In this document: positions 1 through 7,298 of the stretch, in pieces
Layout of the letters: each line of letters begins with the position of its first letter
Numbering within the stretch: the stretch's first letter is position 1
DNA from: Flavonifractor sp. An100
GTDB taxonomy: Bacteria > Bacillota > Clostridia > Oscillospirales > Oscillospiraceae
Length of the DNA stretch: 52,463 nt
Direction of reading: 5' to 3'
NCBI RefSeq assembly: GCF_002161175.1
Contig: NZ_NFMA01000025.1
Span: 1 to 52,463 of the forward strand
Program-made: the position numbers and the translations under genes
The notes under the pieces: model-generated
Seen by the model: only the letters and a program-made list of their open reading frames with translations
The model's database searches: none
What the model was told of the DNA's origin: nothing

Positions 1-129
1 GAAAATCCACCAAGGTGCAACCGGACTACGCCTGCTGTATTCAGTTTAGCAAATCCTTCGGTTAACGCACAGACTATATTTTCATTCTCAGCTGTGATGG
101 CATTTCATGAGGCGTTGAAAAGTACATAA
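1..129 (+). CDS. C-terminal fragment of an unidentified ORF, cut by the window edge
   Basis: An open frame without a visible start runs from base 1 to a TAA at 127-129, giving about 42 residues that end in FHEALKST. It ends 18 bases before the primase-like gene, which would fit a preceding gene of the same element. I do not recognise the sequence. The frame used by the downstream gene is closed here (stops at 63 and 108), so this is not simply its N-terminus unless there is a frameshift. The fragment is too short to call with certainty. Confidence 0.25.
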   Translation, partial: ENPPRCNRTTPAVFSLANPSVNAQTIFSFSAVMAFHEALKST

Positions 130-146
130 CCAAGCGACTGACTTTA

Positions 147-1394
147 ATGGCGTACAAAAATGAGCTCTGGATGTTTGATGCTCCGTGCTGGCGGCACCTA
201 GATTTCCATAAAGCGATAAGTTGCTTTCGCCGCCTTTTGGATGAAGATGGATTATCGAGTGTGTTGACTACAAGCGAGTATCGCGAGGTCTATCGCTTAC
301 TGCTTGGCAATCCCGATATCCGGCAAGAGGTCGATATTGAACCTCCGCCGCACTGTCTAAACCTCCGGGATGGGACCTTAGATTTACTGTCAATGGAACT
401 TTATCCGCACGATCCGGAAGATGGGTTCTTTACTTTTTTGGACCTGAATTTCGCTGACATTCAAGCGAGCAACGAGGGGCAAACTTTTGAAGCCTTTGTG
501 TCCCAAATTGGAAATTGTGACCGTGCAATCAGGCAGCAGCTTCTGGAGCTGGTAGCCCTTGCCGTTACAGGGTATGAAGCGAAGGTATTCTATGTTCTTC
601 TGGGAGAGTCCGGCACAGGAAAGACTCAGTTCGGACGATTTTTAGAAGAATTACTGGGGCGTAAAAATGTGGAAAGCCTCTCAGGAGTCCATGATTTTAC
701 AAATCGCTTTACAACATCTGCACTGGAAGGAAAGCTCTTGGCGACTTGTCTGGATCTTCCAGATGAACCGCTTCCTTTTATTGCAGTGGGGATTATCAAG
801 CAATTTGTAGGGGATGATCCCATTAAAGTGGAGGCCAAGTACAAGAACAGCCATACGATTTATCACAAGCCACTGCTCTTGTTTGCCGGAAATCATCCAA
901 TCCGCATTCCCAACATTTCAAAAGAGCAGGCACTCTTGAATCGCATGGTAGTCATCCCGTTTTCCAACCCGGTGCCAGTACAGGAACAAACCCCCAAACT
1001 TTATGAGCTGCTTCTAAAGGATGCACCTTATATTGTAGCGCAAGCAATCCAGGCATATAGACAACTGTACCAGCGGAACTTTGCAGTCACGCGCGTACCG
1101 TTGCCTGATGAATATGCCCCGCAGGATGGCAGAGAAGGTTATCAGGCCGTGACCCAGTTTGTCTCTGACTGCTGTCTGTTTCAGGCCGACCGTGAGATAG
1201 CAACGAAGTCACTTTATCTGGCATACCAAAATTATGCAGATAAGAATTCGTTAGCAACGATTTCTCAGATTGAATTTGCTAGAAAGCTCTCTGACTATCT
1301 GCAAACTAGGCCCGGAGTAACTTCCTGCAAGCGCGTTAGAAATGGGGCGCGTGGATACCAGGGTATAGGTCTCCGCGACGAATGGAGCTTGTAA
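147..1394 (+). CDS. phage/plasmid primase-helicase, D5/P4 family
   Basis: A 415-residue protein with a D5-type N-terminal region (about residues 20-150) followed by a superfamily 3 helicase-like ATPase. The Walker A motif GESGTGKTQ lies near residue 153, the Walker B-like LLATCLDLPD near 197, and a sensor-like LLLFAGNHP near 245. Proteins of this family unwind and prime DNA for replication of phages, satellites and integrative elements. Helix-forming DNA-binding sequence fills the C-terminus. No clear ribosome-binding site precedes the ATG at 147, so the start is uncertain, and an N-terminal primase domain could be encoded upstream of the window. It is followed by xis and int in the same orientation, and its GC content is lower than that of the chromosomal genes. 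Confidence 0.8.
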   Translation: MAYKNELWMFDAPCWRHLDFHKAISCFRRLLDEDGLSSVLTTSEYREVYRLLLGNPDIRQEVDIEPPPHCLNLRDGTLDLLSMELYPHDPEDGFFTFLDLNFADIQASNEGQTFEAFVSQIGNCDRAIRQQLLELVALAVTGYEAKVFYVLLGESGTGKTQFGRFLEELLGRKNVESLSGVHDFTNRFTTSALEGKLLATCLDLPDEPLPFIAVGIIKQFVGDDPIKVEAKYKNSHTIYHKPLLLFAGNHPIRIPNISKEQALLNRMVVIPFSNPVPVQEQTPKLYELLLKDAPYIVAQAIQAYRQLYQRNFAVTRVPLPDEYAPQDGREGYQAVTQFVSDCCLFQADREIATKSLYLAYQNYADKNSLATISQIEFARKLSDYLQTRPGVTSCKRVRNGARGYQGIGLRDEWSL

Positions 1395-1457
1395 AAGTTG
1401 CTCGTTATGTTCATGTATTATTGAAGAGAACCACATAAACAAGGAGGAATTCACCCT

Positions 1458-1658
1458 ATGACTTACAAAAATTTTGAATCAATGCCATTTGTTCTCACAG
1501 TAGGAGACATCGCAGACACACTGGCAATTGGTCGCAACAAAGCCTATGATTTGGTCAATAGCGGAAGGATAAAGGCTTTAAAGCTCGGCAATCACTACCG
1601 CATTCCAAGAGAAAACTTTATCTCTTTTCTCAAAGACGGTGTAATGACTATCGCCTAG
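1458..1658 (+). CDS. xis: excisionase, helix-turn-helix
   Basis: A 66-residue protein made almost entirely of a MerR/excisionase-type winged helix. It shows VGDIADTLAIGRNKAYDLVN (recognition helix) followed by GRIKALKLGNHYRIP (wing), the pattern of helix-turn-helix excisionases that direct the integrase toward excision. A perfect AAGGAGG ribosome-binding site at 1441-1447 precedes the ATG. It lies 63 bases after the primase-helicase and 82 bases before the integrase, the normal place for xis in Gram-positive integrative elements. A role in transcriptional control of the element is also possible. Confidence 0.8.
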   Translation: MTYKNFESMPFVLTVGDIADTLAIGRNKAYDLVNSGRIKALKLGNHYRIPRENFISFLKDGVMTIA

Positions 1659-1670
1659 TTCCTTTTGTAT

Positions 1671-1703
1671 AGCACTGCCCGCTGTCCATTGGCGGGCAGT
1701 GCT
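1671..1703 (+). terminator. strong hairpin between xis and int
   Basis: The inverted repeat AGCACTGCCCGC / GCGGGCAGTGCT with a 9-base loop is followed only by a mixed T-rich stretch. It may act as a weak terminator or attenuator that reduces transcription from xis into int. Confidence 0.55.
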
Positions 1704-1740
1704 TATATTTCCATAATATATAAGAGAGAAGGGAAAGTCA

Positions 1741-3159
1741 ATGTCTGTTCGCATCAGAGGTAACTCTTTTCAGGTGATTTATCGCTGTCCTGGTGAGGCC
1801 TCTCCCCGCACTGAGACTTTCAAGTCCAAAGACGAGGCTCTACTCCGGGACATGCAAATCAAACTGGCAAAAAAGAACGGCACCTTTGAACCGCCTGTGA
1901 AGGTTGCCAAGGGTGCTGTCCGAATCAAGCAGGAGGTTACTATCGGCGATTTCCTGGATGAATATGTGGAGGTTTACGGCCTAAAAAAATGGGGCAATTC
2001 CTATTACTCCATGTGTACGGGCCTCATCAAAAACTACATCAAGCCCTATATCGGAAATCGGTATGTACGCTCGTTTACGGTGCGTGATGTAGACGCCTAC
2101 TACACGATGCTTCTTGATAAACCGGCGGCGGTAGTATCTGGCCACTTGGACACAGGAGCCAAGATTACGGCCCACACTATCGGTCGTATCCATAAATTAC
2201 TCAAAAGCGCTTTCGGGAAAGCGGTGGTATGGGAGTACACCGCTGTCAATCCAACCATCGGGGCAACTCTTCCGACAGCCAAGGCGGAGAAAAGGGAAGT
2301 GTGGTCGGATGATGAGGCAATCGCCGCTCTTTCTGCCTGCAAGGAGCAACCCCTGCGTATCTGCTTATACCTTGCGTTAAGCTGCAGCATGCGCCTGGGA
2401 GAAATTCTAGGATTACAGTGGACCAATGTACATATCGAGGATGAATTGGTGGCGGAAGGTGCTGCGTTCCTTAAGGTGGATCGTGAGTTACATCGTTGCA
2501 ATAATGAGAGCATCGAGGCATTGGAACGGGTCAACCGCAGCACGATTATTTTCAAATTCCCCCTTGTTATGCCTAAGAAGGCTACGACTACACTTGTACT
2601 GAAAGCGCCGAAAACTGAAAGCAGTAACCGGACGATATACCTTCCAAATGCTGTCATAGAGGAACTGCGACAAGTCAAGGCACAGCAGGCAGAATACAAG
2701 CGGCTGATGGGCGACGAATACCACGACTATGACCTGGTGGTATCGCAGCTCAATGGCCGGCCCTATGAAATCCGTATCATCGATAAGGCATTTAACAAAC
2801 TCATCACGGAAAACAATTTCCGACCGGTCGTATTCCATAGCCTACGTCACAGCAGTACATCTCTGAAGCTCAAGTTGAGCCGAGGCAATATCAAGGCTGT
2901 CCAGGGTGACACAGGCCATGCCGAGGCCCGTATGGTGACGGATACATACGCCCACGGGTTCGATGCGGATCGTAAGCTAATTGCACATGAAATGGACACC
3001 GGGTTCTTTTCCAAGATTGGCACTACATCACCGGATGAGGGTGTAGACGCTGATATGCTATGTAAGTTGAAAGCACTAATCCAAAGCCGCCCGGAGCTGT
3101 TATCCGAACTACTAAGAGGGGCAGAAAAAGACCAGGAAACAGGCGTAGAGAACACTTAA
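1741..3159 (+). CDS. int: tyrosine recombinase (integrase)
   Basis: A 472-residue site-specific recombinase that integrates and excises the element. An arm-binding N-terminal domain (about residues 1-60) is followed by a SAM-like core-binding domain (about 65-180) and the catalytic domain. Catalytic residues visible are R218 in SMRLGEILG, H366 and R369 in HSLRH, H393 in GDTGH and the nucleophile Y403 in DTYAH. A stretch rich in basic residues lies between R218 and H366. The length is somewhat above the usual 380-410 because of the inter-motif region and a C-terminal tail. The gene is the last of the element and points toward the tRNA-Arg attachment region 150 bases downstream, as usual for tRNA-targeting integrases. 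The complete catalytic set suggests an active enzyme. Confidence 0.93.
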   Translation: MSVRIRGNSFQVIYRCPGEASPRTETFKSKDEALLRDMQIKLAKKNGTFEPPVKVAKGAVRIKQEVTIGDFLDEYVEVYGLKKWGNSYYSMCTGLIKNYIKPYIGNRYVRSFTVRDVDAYYTMLLDKPAAVVSGHLDTGAKITAHTIGRIHKLLKSAFGKAVVWEYTAVNPTIGATLPTAKAEKREVWSDDEAIAALSACKEQPLRICLYLALSCSMRLGEILGLQWTNVHIEDELVAEGAAFLKVDRELHRCNNESIEALERVNRSTIIFKFPLVMPKKATTTLVLKAPKTESSNRTIYLPNAVIEELRQVKAQQAEYKRLMGDEYHDYDLVVSQLNGRPYEIRIIDKAFNKLITENNFRPVVFHSLRHSSTSLKLKLSRGNIKAVQGDTGHAEARMVTDTYAHGFDADRKLIAHEMDTGFFSKIGTTSPDEGVDADMLCKLKALIQSRPELLSELLRGAEKDQETGVENT

Positions 3160-3169
3160 ATGTTGGCAA

Positions 3170-3223
3170 GTGTAGGCAAACTCCGGCTTTTCGAGCTCAA
3201 ATCAAGAGAAGCGTGTAGGCAAA
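3170..3223 (+). repeat. direct repeats near the element end, candidate integrase arm sites
   Basis: GTGTAGGCAAA occurs at 3170-3180 and again at 3213-3223, 43 bases apart, with a degenerate GTTGGCAA at 3162-3169. Short direct repeats between int and the att core are typical arm-type binding sites for the N-terminal domain of tyrosine integrases. Binding is inferred from position only. Confidence 0.5.
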
Positions 3224-3276
3224 ATATGCGAGCTAACTTGATATAATTGCAGGGAATGGATTCTCAAGTAAAGTGT

Positions 3277-3313
3277 AAAAAAGGAGCCAAAACCGACGGT
3301 TTTGGCTCCTTTT
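3277..3313 (-). terminator. intrinsic terminator of the tRNA-Arg gene
   Basis: A perfect 12-bp stem GGAGCCAAAACC / GGTTTTGGCTCC (3283-3309) has a 3-base loop. Read on the minus strand it is followed by six T, and it begins right after the tRNA CCA end. It also has four T on the plus strand and could stop read-through from int. Confidence 0.8.
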
Positions 3314-3388
3314 GGCACCCTGGAGAGGACTCGAACCTCCGGTCTACCGCTTAGGAGGCGGTCGCGTTATCCACTACGCTACCAGGGC
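3313..3388 (-). tRNA. tRNA-Arg(CCT), intact
   Basis: On the minus strand a full cloverleaf can be drawn. Acceptor arm GCCCTGG pairs with CCAGGGT (with a G-T first pair), followed by discriminator G and an encoded CCA. The anticodon stem ACCGC/GCGGT holds the loop CTCCTAA, giving anticodon CCT for codon AGG, and a GTTCGAGTC T-loop is present. It lies on the element side of the junction described below. Its body differs from the truncated tRNA-Arg 50 bases upstream, so it is not a simple duplicate. No good promoter sits directly in front of it; transcription from the promoter at 3523-3551 through the half-gene is likely. Confidence 0.93.
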
Positions 3389-3438
3389 TTATACACAATA
3401 TTCAATTTTTTTGCAATCTTTGGCGGATGCTCCTGCTC

Positions 3439-3481
3439 CCGCTTAGGAGGGGGACGCTCTATCCAGTTGAGCTACTGAGAC
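3439..3481 (-). pseudogene. 5' half of a second tRNA-Arg(CCT), broken in the anticodon arm
   Basis: Read on the minus strand from 3481, the sequence starts GTCTCAG, continues with a normal D arm (GCTCAACTGGATAGAGC) and reaches an anticodon loop CTCCTAA, but then no T arm or acceptor 3' strand follows. The 5' anticodon-stem strand TCCCC expects GGGGA after the loop, yet GCGGG is found, giving a mismatched stem. Twelve bases across the loop (3439-3450) are identical to those of the intact tRNA (3347-3358). This fits a recombination junction in the anticodon arm, with host DNA to the right and element DNA to the left. Confidence 0.8.
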
Positions 3482-3522
3482 ATGGAACGGTGTCTCTCCC
3501 CAATGTGGGAAAAGACTATTTT

Positions 3523-3551
3523 ATTTTAGCCTAGGAAAAGAGGGATGTCAA
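3523..3551 (-). promoter_or_regulatory. sigma-A promoter of the tRNA-Arg locus
   Basis: On the minus strand TTGACA (3546-3551) and TAAAAT (3523-3528) are separated by 17 bases, near consensus. Transcription would start about 35 bases before the truncated tRNA and could continue into the intact tRNA-Arg at 3388-3313. Confidence 0.75.
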
Positions 3552-3657
3552 CGGGGAAATGGGGGACCGATGGTCTGCCCAGGGCGACCATTTGTCGAGG
3601 AGCTATGGACGGGTAGAGCGGGACATGGTATGCTGGAGGCAGAAAGGAGGGCGGGGG

Positions 3658-4116
3658 ATGGACGTGGAACTGAAATTGGAGCCGGGACGGACCGAGCCCA
3701 AGGTGGTGATCTTGGCCGGGGAGCCCACCCCGGCGCTGGAGCGGCTAGTGCGGGAACTGAGCGGACTGGCCCTGGCCCCCATCCCGGTGTGGCGGGGGGA
3801 GGAGATGCTCCGGCTGCCCCAGGAGGCCTTTCTGCGGTTTTATACCCAGGATAAAGGGGTGCTGGCCCAGACCGAGGAGGGGAGCTTCCCGGTGCACCTG
3901 CGGCTATATGAGCTGGAGCAGCGGCTGGACGCAACCCGCTTTGTCCGCATCTCCAACGGGGAGATCGTCAATCTGGACCGGGTCACCGCTCTGGATTTGT
4001 CCCTCACCGGGACCATCCGAATGACCTTAACAGGGGGCGTTTATGCCTATGTGTCCCGGAGGTATGTGAAAAAGATCAAGCAGACGCTGCAGATGGAAAG
4101 GAGGCGGACTCCATGA
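3658..4116 (+). CDS. LytTR-domain transcriptional regulator
   Basis: A 152-residue DNA-binding protein. Its C-terminal half (about 75-145) has the LytTR pattern: LYELEQRLDATRFVRISNGE, then IVNLDRVTAL, and a final GGVYAYVSRRYVKKIKQ. There is no receiver domain, so this is the short stand-alone form usually encoded beside a DUF3021 membrane protein that modulates it. The ATG at 3658 was chosen over an earlier in-frame ATG at 3559 because of the AAAGGAGG site at 3643-3650. Its TGA overlaps the next ATG as ATGA, so translation of the pair is coupled. Targets are unknown; auto-regulation is common in the family. Confidence 0.85.
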   Translation: MDVELKLEPGRTEPKVVILAGEPTPALERLVRELSGLALAPIPVWRGEEMLRLPQEAFLRFYTQDKGVLAQTEEGSFPVHLRLYELEQRLDATRFVRISNGEIVNLDRVTALDLSLTGTIRMTLTGGVYAYVSRRYVKKIKQTLQMERRRTP

Positions 4117-4880
4117 AGCAAAAGGGGATAACCTGGCGAGGCCGGGCGCTCATCGGCGGGATTTTGGGGCTGCTGGCGGGAATTTTATGGGTACCCTATG
4201 CGATGTACAGCCGGGAATGCCCGCCGCTGGCGGTGCTGGCCTGTGTGGGGCTTGGGGGAATGGCCGGTGTGGCGACCCAGCCCTTTGCCGACAGTGGACG
4301 GGTGCTGCTCCTGCGGTCCGGCGGCCATTTTCTCATCACTGCTGCCTGGTTTGCCCTGCTGGTGGTGGAGCTGGACATTGCCCCGGGCTGGACGGGAGTG
4401 CTATTCTGGGAGGGACTGCTGGCTCTGTTTTATGCCCTGATCTGGCTGGGAAGATGGGTCGGGTGGTATGTGGAGGTGTCTCAGCTGCGGCAGCTGCTGG
4501 GGCTGGAGCCGGGGCCTACCCCCTTGAAATGGCGGGAGACTCTCCCTTATCTGCCCTTTGTGGTGCTGCTGTGTACCCTTGTCCCTTTGGTGCTGCGGGG
4601 CATTGAGCGGGGGATGGGGACGGATTTGCCCGCGCTGACGGGAATCGTGTACCCCTTCCTGATCCTGCCCGTGGCCAGCCTGTGCGCTGGAGTGTCTCTG
4701 GGAAAACGCAGGGGGATCTGCCCCCTGTTCCCCCTGGCCTGCTTTTTGTGTTACCTGCCCTTGGTGTTGGTTCTTTATGACACTACGGCGCTGTTCCACT
4801 GTTTTATGACCGCCCTGCCTGCCCTGGGGGGGAATGTATTGGGGTGTTTCCTGGGGCGGGCTGGCAAGATGGGAGGATAA
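4113..4880 (+). CDS. DUF3021-like membrane protein with extra C-terminal membrane half
   Basis: A 255-residue integral membrane protein with about eight hydrophobic segments. The first half (residues about 10-125) resembles the four-helix DUF3021 proteins that pair with LytTR regulators, including a HFLITAAWFALL segment. The second half (about 145-250) adds further helices with a conserved-looking VSLGKRRGICPLFPLACF loop. Ordinary DUF3021 proteins are about 130-150 residues, so this one seems to be extended or fused. It overlaps the regulator gene by 4 bases and probably controls its activity by holding it at the membrane, which is inference from the family. Confidence 0.65.
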   Translation: MKQKGITWRGRALIGGILGLLAGILWVPYAMYSRECPPLAVLACVGLGGMAGVATQPFADSGRVLLLRSGGHFLITAAWFALLVVELDIAPGWTGVLFWEGLLALFYALIWLGRWVGWYVEVSQLRQLLGLEPGPTPLKWRETLPYLPFVVLLCTLVPLVLRGIERGMGTDLPALTGIVYPFLILPVASLCAGVSLGKRRGICPLFPLACFLCYLPLVLVLYDTTALFHCFMTALPALGGNVLGCFLGRAGKMGG

Positions 4881-4881
4881 T

Positions 4882-5163
4882 ATGGATTTACTGCTTTCTA
4901 CGGCGGTTTTTTGGGGACCCGGTCTGGCCGTGTTTGTTGTGGAGTGTGTGGTGTTCCGACTCACCCGGTACCGGGGCTGGCCCCTTCGTCTGCTGCCTGC
5001 AGCGGTACTGGCCGTCTCGGCCTTCCGGTGGTGGGAGGCTTGGCGGTGGGGCGGCCCATTCCAGCCACTAACTTTGTTGGCCTGCGGGCTTTTGACCCTG
5101 TCTATGGCGGCAGGGCTGTTGCTGGGCGTGCTGGCGGGAGCCCTGTGGGCAAAGAAGGAATGA
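4882..5163 (+). CDS. small membrane protein of the LytTR locus
   Basis: A 93-residue protein with three likely membrane helices (about residues 5-24, 33-50 and 62-88) and a positively charged end, AKKE. The ATG at 4882 is preceded by GGGAGGAT at 4871. It follows the DUF3021-like gene by one base and so belongs to the same operon. I do not recognise a family; a role with the two preceding proteins is only suggested by position. Confidence 0.6.
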   Translation: MDLLLSTAVFWGPGLAVFVVECVVFRLTRYRGWPLRLLPAAVLAVSAFRWWEAWRWGGPFQPLTLLACGLLTLSMAAGLLLGVLAGALWAKKE

Positions 5164-5170
5164 AGGAAAG

Positions 5171-5208
5171 AATCAGGCTCTCCCGCCTGGAAGCGGGAGA
5201 GCCTGATT
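5171..5208. terminator. bidirectional terminator
   Basis: A 16-bp stem AATCAGGCTCTCCCGC with a 6-base loop lies between the LytTR operon and the converging ABC exporter operon. T-rich sequence follows on both strands. Confidence 0.8.
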
Positions 5209-5240
5209 GCGTTTTATTGCGTTTTTTGGAACGGAATGTT

Positions 5241-7298
5241 TCAGGAGAGCTGGAACTGTCCCGTATACAGCCGGTAGTACCGGCCCTTCTGTTCCAGCAG
5301 CTCGTCGTGGTCGCCCTTTTCCTCAATCTGCCCGTGCTCGATGACCACAATGCAGTTGGAGTTGCGCACCGTGGACAGCCGGTGGGCGATGACAAAGACC
5401 GTCCGGCCCTCCATAAGGGTGTCCATGCCCTTTTGGATCAGGGATTCCGTGCGGGTATCAATGGAGGAGGTGGCCTCATCCAAAATCATCACCGGGGGAT
5501 CGGCCACCGCCGCCCGGGCAATGGCCAGCAGCTGGCGCTGTCCCTGGGAAAGGTTGGCTCCGTCGCCGGTGACCATGGTCTGATACCCCTGGGGCAGGCG
5601 GCGGATGAAGGAGTGGGCGTTGGCGCTCTTGGCCGCGGCAATGCACTCCTCGTCGGTGGCGTCCAGGCGCCCGTAGCGGATGTTGTCCATGATGGTGCCG
5701 GTGAACAGGTGGGTGTCCTGGAGCACCGCACCCAGGGAACGGCGCAGGTCGTCCTTGCGGATGGTCTTTACGTCCAGACCGTCATAGGTGATGAGACCGC
5801 CTTCGATCTCATAAAAGCGGTTGATGAGGTTGGTGATAGTGGTCTTTCCCGCGCCGGTGGAGCCTACGAAGGCGATCTTCTGGCCGGGGTTGGCGTACAC
5901 CGTCACGTCGTGGAGTACCTGCTTGCCGGGCACATAGGAGAAGTCCACGTGGCTGAAGCGGACAGCTCCCTTCAGCTCAGTGTAGGTAAACTCCTCCCCC
6001 TCCTTGCACCGCACGGCACCCCGGATGGGGTGCAGACCCATAGTGCCGTCGGGCCCCGGGTATTTCCAGGCCCAGCCGGTGTTGGGTCCCGCCAGCTCCC
6101 CGTCCTTGGGCAGCTCTACAGCGGACTTGTCAGGCAGGTTCAGCACGCGAACCAGCTTCATGGGACTGGATTTGGGAACCTTCCAGGCCCAGACGCCGGT
6201 GCGGGTGGTCTCATTGGAGGACAGCGGGACCAAAACGCCGTTTTCCTTCCGGGCCCGCACCAGGGTGATCTTCCCCTCGTCCACCTCGGGCTGGGTGTCC
6301 ATGACCTCGAAGATCCGTTCCGCGCCGGCCAGGGCGGAGAGGAGGGAGGTCATTTGCTGGGAGATCTGGTTGAGGGGCTGGCCCACCTGCTTGGAGTAGT
6401 TGAGGTAAACCACCAGTCCGCCCAGGTCAAAGCCCTGGAGGACGGAAAGCAGCCCGCCGAAGGCGGCGGTCAGGGCGTAGCTGATGTTCATCAGGTTAGC
6501 CGAGACAGGCATGATCATGGTGGAGTAGAAATTGGCCTTCTGGGCGGCGTCCCGGTAGGCGTCGTTGAGCTGCTTAAAGTCAGCTTTGGCCTGTTCCTCG
6601 TGGGTAAAGGCCTTGACCACCTTCAGCCCTTCGATCATTTCCTGAATGTTGCCGTTGACCTTGCCCAGGGCCGCCTGCTGCTGCTGGTAATAGTTGCGGC
6701 TACGGCCGCCCAGGCTTTTGAACAGGGCCATGGTGAGGGCAAGCACCAGGGCGGTGACCAGGAAGAGCTTCCAGTTGATGAAGAGCATCATCACCACCAG
6801 CCCCACAAACATCAGGCAGCTGGAGCACATGGAGACCACGCTCTGCTCCAGGGCCAGCTGGACGTTGTCGGCGTCGTTGGTGAAGCGGCTCATCAGCTCT
6901 CCGTGGGGATGCTTATCAAAGTAGCTCAGGGGCAGCTGCTGCAGCTTGTCAAACAGGTCGTGGCGCAGGCGGTTGACACCCCGCTGGGCCAGGCGGACCA
7001 TGGTGGCCGACTGGCCATAGGTGGCCAGGCAGCCGATGAGGTAAATGCCCACCAGCTTGGCAATGGCCAGCCCCAGTCCCGCAAAGTCGGTGCAGCCCGA
7101 CCAGATAAAGTTGTTGATGATGCCCCGCATCATATAGGAGCCGCCAATGTTGGTGGCCACAGAGGTCAGCAGGCACAGGAGAATGAACAGCAGCGGCAGC
7201 TTGCTGCGGGTGAGGTAGCCCACCAGACGAAGAACGGTCTTTTTCAGCTCCTTGGGCTTTTGGAATCCGCCCCGGGGCGCATGATTGGGTCCTGGCAT
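5241..7298 (-). CDS. ABC exporter subunit, catalytically complete half, with linker insertion
   Basis: A 685-residue fused membrane/ATPase exporter protein. Six membrane helices (about 30-330) are followed by an ATPase domain with Walker A GSTGAGKT (479-486), signature LSQGQ (583-587) and Walker B MILDE (604-608), the catalytic Glu being present. Its partner has Asp at this position, so the pair fits the asymmetric heterodimeric exporters such as BmrCD or TM287/288. Such subunits usually have 580-620 residues. The extra 90-100 residues sit between the membrane domain and the ATPase (about 345-440) and contain WAWK twice (370-373 and 409-412). Substrates could be drugs, lipids or peptides. The start ATG overlaps the stop of the upstream subunit by one base, so the two are made together. 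Confidence 0.9.
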   Translation of the reverse strand: MPGPNHAPRGGFQKPKELKKTVLRLVGYLTRSKLPLLFILLCLLTSVATNIGGSYMMRGIINNFIWSGCTDFAGLGLAIAKLVGIYLIGCLATYGQSATMVRLAQRGVNRLRHDLFDKLQQLPLSYFDKHPHGELMSRFTNDADNVQLALEQSVVSMCSSCLMFVGLVVMMLFINWKLFLVTALVLALTMALFKSLGGRSRNYYQQQQAALGKVNGNIQEMIEGLKVVKAFTHEEQAKADFKQLNDAYRDAAQKANFYSTMIMPVSANLMNISYALTAAFGGLLSVLQGFDLGGLVVYLNYSKQVGQPLNQISQQMTSLLSALAGAERIFEVMDTQPEVDEGKITLVRARKENGVLVPLSSNETTRTGVWAWKVPKSSPMKLVRVLNLPDKSAVELPKDGELAGPNTGWAWKYPGPDGTMGLHPIRGAVRCKEGEEFTYTELKGAVRFSHVDFSYVPGKQVLHDVTVYANPGQKIAFVGSTGAGKTTITNLINRFYEIEGGLITYDGLDVKTIRKDDLRRSLGAVLQDTHLFTGTIMDNIRYGRLDATDEECIAAAKSANAHSFIRRLPQGYQTMVTGDGANLSQGQRQLLAIARAAVADPPVMILDEATSSIDTRTESLIQKGMDTLMEGRTVFVIAHRLSTVRNSNCIVVIEHGQIEEKGDHDELLEQKGRYYRLYTGQFQLS

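Noticed and set aside
3431-3481. A second complete tRNA
   Set aside because: Only the acceptor 5' strand, D arm and anticodon loop exist; no T arm or matching acceptor 3' strand follows.
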